DNA from: JANRLJ01 sp034437895
GTDB taxonomy: Bacteria; Chloroflexota; Anaerolineae; Aggregatilineales; Phototrophicaceae
NCBI GenBank assembly: GCA_034437895.1
Contig: DAOTTO010000255.1
Location: forward strand, 1-17,267
DNA length: 17,267 nt
Direction: 5' to 3'
A model generated the notes under the pieces. It did not search any database, was not told the DNA's origin, and saw nothing but the letters and a program-made list of their open reading frames with translations. Shown in pieces: positions 13,358 to 17,267 of this stretch. The translations under genes and the position numbers were made by a program. Numbering within the stretch: the first letter of the stretch is position 1; the number at the start of each line of letters is the position of its first letter.

Positions 13358-14155
13358 ATGGGCTTACTCGACGGAAAAATTGCGCTGATCTTCGGCCTTG
13401 CCAACAAAAATTCGATTGCGTGGGGCATCACCCAACAGTTTCACCAACACGGCGCAACTATTGGCCTGAGTTATGCAGGCGAAGTTCTGGAAAAGCGGGT
13501 GTTCCCGCTGGCGCAGGAAATCGGCTGCGATTTTGTCGAACCGTGCGACGTAACCGATGACGCACAGTTGGATGCTGTGTTCGAGAAGATTAAGGCGCGT
13601 TTTGGCAAAATTGACATTTTGGTACATTCGTTGGCCTTCGCGGAACGGGATGATCTGGGTGGGCGCTTTGTGGATGTTTCCCGCGCCGGATTCGCTAAAT
13701 CGCTCGACATCAGTGCCTACAGCCTGATCGCCATGAGCAAACGCGCCGAACCGCTGATGACCGACGGCGGCAGCATCATGAGCCTGACGTATTACGCCGC
13801 CGAAAAAGTCATGCCCAACTATCACGTCATGGCAGTAGCGAAAGCCGCGCTCGAAACCATCACCCGCTATCTCGCCTATGACCTCGGCAGCCAAAATATC
13901 CGCGTGAATGCTATCAGCGCTGGCCCCATCAAGACACTGGCGGCGGCGGGAATCCCCGGTTTTCGGACGTTCCTGAAATATGCGGAAAAAGCCTCGCCGT
14001 TGCAGCGGCTTGTGTCTCAGGAGGAAGTCGGCAAAACCGCGCTGTGGCTGGCCTCGGATTTAAGCAGTGCCGTCACAGGCGAGATCGTCCATGTCGATGG
14101 CGGCTATAACATCCTCGGCCTGACCGCCAGCCGCGATGAATTGGAAAGTGTTTAG
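13358..14155 (+). CDS. fabI: Enoyl-[acyl-carrier-protein] reductase (NADH), FabI
   Basis: A 265-residue short-chain dehydrogenase-type enzyme that reduces trans-2-enoyl-ACP to acyl-ACP, the last step of each fatty-acid elongation round, in the cytoplasm. FabI features visible: the divergent cofactor motif GLANKNSIAWGI (13-24), HSLAFA (90-95), the active-site pair Y155 and K162 in PNYHVMAVAKA (Y-x6-K, the FabI spacing rather than the SDR Y-x3-K), Y145 just upstream, and AGPIKTLAAAGI (188-199). The length matches the family (about 255-270). AGGAG lies 8 nt before the ATG. It is the first plus-strand gene after the divergent gap. The DUF427 gene follows 82 bp later on the same strand and may be co-transcribed. 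Confidence 0.95.
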   Translation: MGLLDGKIALIFGLANKNSIAWGITQQFHQHGATIGLSYAGEVLEKRVFPLAQEIGCDFVEPCDVTDDAQLDAVFEKIKARFGKIDILVHSLAFAERDDLGGRFVDVSRAGFAKSLDISAYSLIAMSKRAEPLMTDGGSIMSLTYYAAEKVMPNYHVMAVAKAALETITRYLAYDLGSQNIRVNAISAGPIKTLAAAGIPGFRTFLKYAEKASPLQRLVSQEEVGKTALWLASDLSSAVTGEIVHVDGGYNILGLTASRDELESV

Positions 14156-14237
14156 CAGCCGATGTAACATTTTGATAAGGTGAAGAGTCTATGCTGAGGC
14201 ACATTAAATACAACACATGTAATGTAAGGACGACCTC

Positions 14238-15050
14238 ATGACTCAGGCCAATCATCAAACCAAACCGGAAGATTTACTCACATTCACGCCTGCCAATCGC
14301 CGCATCCGTTTGCAATTTGGCGGGCAGACTATTGCCGATAGCACCGCCGTAATGCTCCTGCGGGAGCCGCGCCGTGCGCCCACCTATTATTTCCCACAAG
14401 CTGATGTGCGAATGGAGTTACTCGCAAAAGGCAGCACTCCTACAGGTAGCGTGAGCGGCGAAGCCTTCTATTGGTCGCCACCGTCGCGCAGCAAAGCGCA
14501 ATTTTGGGCGTTAACCGTCGATCAGAAAACAGCCGAAGAAGCCGCGTGGAGCTATGCCGACATACTCTCCAATGATCTTGATCTGCGTGGCTATGTCGCA
14601 TTTAACTGGCCTAAAATGGATCATTGGCTGGAAGAAGAGGAGGAAGTATTTGGGCATCCGCGTGACCCGTATCACCGTGTGGATGTTTTACAGAGTTCCC
14701 ATCACATCAAGATCGTTATCGGCGGGCAAGTCGTCGCGGAAACCAAACGCCCTCGTCTTCTGTTAGAAACCAGCCTTCCCCCACGTTATTACATCCCCCA
14801 GGAAGATATTCGCATGGATTTACTCACGCCGACAGAAAGCCACACCATCTGTCCTTATAAAGGCACAGCTTCATATTGGTCGCTTACGTCGGAAAGTGGG
14901 GTTGAAGAGGACATCGTGTGGAGTTACTTAAATCCGCTGATAGACTGTTCCAAAATCGAAAACCTACTGTCTTTTTATGATGAACGGGTGGAAGCCGTCT
15001 ATGTGGATGGCATCCTGCAAGAAAAACCCAAAACGATGTGGTCGAAATAG
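14238..15050 (+). CDS. DUF427 protein with two tandem domains
   Basis: A 270-residue protein made of two copies of the DUF427 (NTP_transf_9-like) beta-rich domain, at about 22-135 and 153-262. The copies align by eye: RIRLQFGGQTIADS (22-35) with HIKIVIGGQVVAET (156-169), YYFPQADVRMELL (50-62) with YYIPQEDIRMDLL (184-196), and FYWS (77-80) with SYWS (212-215). No membrane segment or known catalytic residue is evident. The domain family has no settled biochemical role, so none is assigned. AAGGA lies 8 nt before the ATG. It follows fabI by 82 bp and ends 23 bp from the convergent acetyltransferase gene, with no clear terminator between. Confidence 0.85.
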   Translation: MTQANHQTKPEDLLTFTPANRRIRLQFGGQTIADSTAVMLLREPRRAPTYYFPQADVRMELLAKGSTPTGSVSGEAFYWSPPSRSKAQFWALTVDQKTAEEAAWSYADILSNDLDLRGYVAFNWPKMDHWLEEEEEVFGHPRDPYHRVDVLQSSHHIKIVIGGQVVAETKRPRLLLETSLPPRYYIPQEDIRMDLLTPTESHTICPYKGTASYWSLTSESGVEEDIVWSYLNPLIDCSKIENLLSFYDERVEAVYVDGILQEKPKTMWSK

Positions 15051-15073
15051 GCTGCCTCACCTGCTACAAGCAA

Positions 15074-15556
15074 TCAAAGCATTGAGGATCGCAGCTTTTC
15101 AAAATCCGTAATGAATAACCCGTCCTCGACTTCCTCCTGCTTCACCTTTGCGAAGCCCTGCTTGAGATAAAGTTGGCAGGCAGGAAGGTTGTTTGTACCG
15201 GTGGAAACGATAATACGCCGCGCCTCCGGTACGCTGTCTTCGGCAAAACGCAGCAGCGTACTGGCAATGCCGCGCCGAAAATAAGCCGGATGCACCATCA
15301 CGCGATAAATATCAAGCGTTTCCTGCTTCACTTTATACGATATCGCGCCGACCAACGCCGACTCAAGGAAACAGCCGAAGAAAGTCTCGTCACAGGCTTG
15401 CAGTGTTTCAAGCGTATCTTGCAAAGGCGGAATTTCTTTAAAGCCGATCAAACGGGCTTCTACTTCATAAGCGGCAAGTTGAAGCGCGAGTAAATGCCGT
15501 GCTTCATCGTCATTTTGGATGTCAAGCCGCCGGATTTGTAGCGGTTCAGGCATCAT
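15074..15556 (-). CDS. GNAT-family N-acetyltransferase
   Basis: About 160 residues with the GNAT fold. The acetyl-CoA-binding motif A is VMVHPAYFRRGIASTLLRFAE (numbered from the second Met, about 86-105) with the RxxGxA signature, preceded by the strand LVGAISYKV. It ends with YLKQGFAKVKQEE, the usual C-terminal YxxxGF pattern. It would transfer acetyl from acetyl-CoA to an amine; the substrate is unknown. The start is ATGATG at 15551-15556, which overlaps the stop codon of the upstream membrane-protein gene. This overlap and the weak ribosome binding site point to translational coupling. The frame remains open upstream to 15667, but that stretch is the shadow of the neighbouring gene. Confidence 0.85.
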   Translation of the reverse strand: MMPEPLQIRRLDIQNDDEARHLLALQLAAYEVEARLIGFKEIPPLQDTLETLQACDETFFGCFLESALVGAISYKVKQETLDIYRVMVHPAYFRRGIASTLLRFAEDSVPEARRIIVSTGTNNLPACQLYLKQGFAKVKQEEVEDGLFITDFEKLRSSML

Positions 15557-16229
15557 TTTTGGCTTTATGGGATGTCGGATAAGCAGCGATTTCGCCATCG
15601 TCGTCAATAAAATATGCTGTCTGTACGTCGCCCAAGCGTTGCGCGGCATGGAGCATATCAGCCTCATTCTGACGATTCTTTGTCTTTTCCGTCGCCACGG
15701 TGACGCGACGTGATAGCACTTTGGGGGTCAGCATCGCGTTAGTCCCGACGAATGAACCAACCGCCACAGCTTGCACAATCCGCCCAGAGATCATGCCAAA
15801 ATGAATACCCATCTCTGCTAACAGCATCTCTAAAATTAAAAATGGCGTAATTGCCATCACTACAGTAAAGCCGATGATCGACAGCGGGAACTTCAGCAGA
15901 AGATACGCGATACTTAACCACGTTGTTGGGCTGGCGATGGTTGCCCCCAAGCGGCTGCCGAAGTTCATCCCACGCAAATCAAGATTATCGACAAAAGGGG
16001 ATGCTTCGATATTCAGCACGGCTGCCGAAATCTGACGGTCAAAGGCGGCTAATCCGCGTGATGCCGCGAACATAAATAACAAAATCGGGAAGCCAATCAC
16101 AAAAATCAACAGACTGCCTGCAAGCGAAAAACCCGTCGCTAAAAATGTAAAATACATGATGCTCAAGAAAAAATTAATCCACAGGTAAAACCAGCTTCGG
16201 TATATTTGTCCGCTTGTAATTCCATTCAT
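15546..16229 (-). CDS. Sensor-domain (PF13796-like) membrane protein without kinase
   Basis: A 227-residue protein with membrane segments near 14-33, 37-56 and 103-138 (probably a helix pair). The SRGLAAFDRQISAAVLN stretch (58-74) and the later DPATW-like SPTTWLSIAYLLLKFPL (100-116) match the layout of the putative sensor domain found at the N-terminus of actinobacterial histidine kinases. Here the domain stands alone: no HisKA, HATPase or receiver part follows, only a polar cytoplasmic tail (about 170-227). The start is the ATG at 16227-16229 with AAAGG about 8 nt upstream; a TTG two codons earlier is less likely. Its last codons overlap the GNAT start, so the two form an operon. Role unknown. 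Confidence 0.7.
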   Translation of the reverse strand: MNGITSGQIYRSWFYLWINFFLSIMYFTFLATGFSLAGSLLIFVIGFPILLFMFAASRGLAAFDRQISAAVLNIEASPFVDNLDLRGMNFGSRLGATIASPTTWLSIAYLLLKFPLSIIGFTVVMAITPFLILEMLLAEMGIHFGMISGRIVQAVAVGSFVGTNAMLTPKVLSRRVTVATEKTKNRQNEADMLHAAQRLGDVQTAYFIDDDGEIAAYPTSHKAKNDA

Positions 16230-16346
16230 GTACAAAGCCTTTAATACGCAGCGATATTTATTATCTTATACGTAAACGCGGGTAAAATCGGTGCATTCGC
16301 TGCCACTCAAGAGGAAGATAGCTGTGAGACTTATTCAATAAATGCG

Positions 16347-16424
16347 TTTAACCACTGAGATCACGGAGAACACAGAGGAGAATCTCACCAACTCTCTGTG
16401 CGCTCTGTGTCGTCTGTGATTAAA
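16347..16424. repeat. ACCACNGAG-family palindromic repeat
   Basis: The left arm 16347-16381 contains TTTAACCACTGAGATCACGG and then AGAACACAGAGGAGA. The right arm 16392-16424 is its imperfect reverse complement (CTCTCTGTGCGCTCTGTGTC, then GTCTGTGATTAAA). It is the GAG-type variant of the ACCACAAAG repeats elsewhere in the window, and lies between the bioY stop codon and the sensor-domain gene. The rest of this 268-bp gap holds an A/T-rich stretch near 16236-16285 that may be the sensor gene's promoter, without clear boxes. Confidence 0.65.
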
Positions 16425-16497
16425 TCTTCAGTTATTTGATTGACAAAATAAGGCTCGGCTATCATAGATGCCGCGCCTGATGCGCTGCAAATCGAAC

Positions 16498-17064
16498 TTA
16501 TGAGGTTGGATTCAAGAATCGTCCGAGCAACCTGCGCCCACCTTCTGCAATTGCGGCGGCGATGACAGCTTTCAGCATGTCCCACGCAATAAATGGGCTA
16601 ACACCCGCCGTCCATGCGGCATTCCAATCCATCGCCGCGACATTCTTGAGGACATAAATGCCAAAAATGTAGATCACAACCACGCCGACGATTCCTGCCA
16701 ACCATTGCTGCCAGAAGCGTGATCCGGCGCGTTCTACCAATAAGCCAACTACGCCTGCCGCCACAACAAAGCCGATCAAATAACCGCCCGTCGCGCCAAA
16801 TAAAGCAACCGTTCCGCGCATATTAGCATCAAACGGCAGCCCAAGCGCGATCAAGCCAACATAAACTGCTTGGCTCAATGCGCCGTCCCGACTGCCCAAG
16901 ATCATCCCTGCCAACAGCACTGCAAACGGCTGCATCGTAAAAGGCACTGGCTCCATCGGTATTTTGAGCCGCGCTGCAATAATGGTGATGATCGTAAAAA
17001 CCGCGATGCCCATCAGCCTTTTCGACTGGCTTAAATCGCGGGTTTGGGGAAATGTTCGTAACAT
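16498..17064 (-). CDS. bioY: BioY, substrate-binding (S) component of ECF biotin transporter
   Basis: A 188-residue membrane protein with about six hydrophobic segments. BioY landmarks: PMEPVPFTMQPFAVLLAGM (36-54), GSRDGALSQAVYVGLIALGLP (57-77), GATGGYLIGF (90-99) and, near the end, PFIAWDMLKAVIAAAIA (157-173). It binds biotin at the cytoplasmic membrane and works alone or with an ECF energising module (EcfA/EcfT), none of which is in the window. The ATG at 17062-17064 follows AAGGACTAAAACTA. A TATACT at 17101-17106 (minus strand) is a plausible -10 box, without a clear -35. It is divergent from the transposase fragment, 77 bp away. No riboswitch or BirA-type operator was recognised. Confidence 0.92.
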   Translation of the reverse strand: MLRTFPQTRDLSQSKRLMGIAVFTIITIIAARLKIPMEPVPFTMQPFAVLLAGMILGSRDGALSQAVYVGLIALGLPFDANMRGTVALFGATGGYLIGFVVAAGVVGLLVERAGSRFWQQWLAGIVGVVVIYIFGIYVLKNVAAMDWNAAWTAGVSPFIAWDMLKAVIAAAIAEGGRRLLGRFLNPTS

Positions 17065-17141
17065 TAGTTTTAGTCCTTAGTTTTGTAACTACACAGGGAA
17101 AGTATAGCCAAAAGGAAAAAAACGAGCTATAAAGTTGGGGT

Positions 17142-17267
17142 ATGAATAACGTGCGCGAAGCAGAACTCCTTGCCTTTATCCAAGAACAACAGGTACTCAT
17201 CGAGCAGCTCACAGCGCGTATCGAGTATTTAGAGGCGCAGCTTGCCAAAAACAGCAGCAACAGCGGC
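17142..17267 (+). CDS. N-terminus of IS66-like transposase (cut by window edge)
   Basis: Forty-two codons are visible and open to the last base. The N-terminal part is a predicted coiled coil (AELLAFIQEQQVLIEQLTARIEYLEAQL in leucine/isoleucine heptads) running into AKNSSNSG. The coiled coil followed by KNSSNSSKPPS-type sequence is typical of IS66-family and related transposases. It would be followed by a zinc-binding and DDE catalytic part outside the window. There is no clear ribosome binding site; TATAAA at 17128-17133 ends 8 nt before the ATG, so the transcript may be leaderless or nearly so. The left end of an insertion sequence could lie in 17065-17141, but no terminal repeat can be identified from one side. 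Confidence 0.65.
   Translation, partial: MNNVREAELLAFIQEQQVLIEQLTARIEYLEAQLAKNSSNSG

Noticed and set aside
13625..13640. FabI HSLAFA (Ala in place of the E. coli Gly93) as a triclosan-resistance change
   Set aside because: Alanine at this position is common in ordinary FabI enzymes of other bacteria, so it is not evidence of resistance.
13364..13894. 176-codon minus-strand frame opposite fabI
   Set aside because: It is an antisense shadow of fabI, with composition dictated by that gene and no known protein pattern.
15557..15667. N-terminal extension of the acetyltransferase to 15667
   Set aside because: It lies wholly inside the sensor-domain gene in another frame and does not resemble a GNAT N-terminus; the ATGATG at the overlap is the natural start.

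Overview
The window looks like chromosomal DNA of an uncultured-type bacterium, most plausibly a Chloroflexota (Anaerolineae-like) member. This is an inference from the SqdX-like glycosyltransferase, the small acidic orphan protein, the sensor-domain membrane protein and the many palindromic intergenic repeats. No rRNA or marker gene fixes the taxonomy, and a cyanobacterium-like source is the main alternative. Base composition is moderate, coding density is high, and most genes lie on the minus strand. No tRNA, rRNA or CRISPR array was seen.

Layout from left to right. 1-74: a hairpin repeat. 117-1199 (-): membrane protein with a degenerate K+-channel-like pore. 1336-2484 (-): GT4 glycosyltransferase resembling SqdX. 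2717-3844 (-): membrane-anchored HtrA/DegS-like protease with its own promoter and terminator. 3971-5200 (-): M24 aminopeptidase. 5440-5895 (-): small four-helix membrane protein, possibly leaderless. 6106-6414 (-): small charged protein. 6776-8131 and 8367-9758 (-): the PmbA/TldD metalloprotease pair. 9855-11663 (-): S9 prolyl-oligopeptidase-like protease. 12091-13113 (-): D-2-hydroxyacid dehydrogenase. 13358-14155 (+): FabI. 14238-15050 (+): tandem DUF427 protein. 15546-16229 and 15074-15556 (-): an overlapping pair, putative sensor-domain membrane protein then GNAT acetyltransferase. 16498-17064 (-): BioY biotin transporter subunit. 17142-17267 (+): N-terminus of an IS66-like transposase cut by the window edge.

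The genes are mainly housekeeping. The middle 9 kb is rich in peptidases (HtrA, M24, PmbA/TldD, S9), which suggests protein quality control and peptide turnover. FabI (fatty acid elongation), BioY (biotin for acetyl-CoA carboxylase) and the SqdX-like enzyme touch lipid synthesis, but nothing shows that they are co-regulated.

The most unusual content lies between the genes. Three families of intergenic repeats recur: (i) imperfect palindromes built from an ACCACAAAGACACAAAGG-like arm at five loci, two of them forming 200-232 bp elements with inverted ends on both sides of the dehydrogenase gene; (ii) degenerate 7-bp tandem repeats bracketing tldD and pmbA and running into their ribosome binding sites; (iii) CCCCTCTCCA-type hairpins, one inside a 134-bp element with perfect 12-bp inverted ends. 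One element of family (i) encloses a 114-bp core that folds on paper into a nested multi-hairpin structure. It is the best candidate here for an undescribed structured element.
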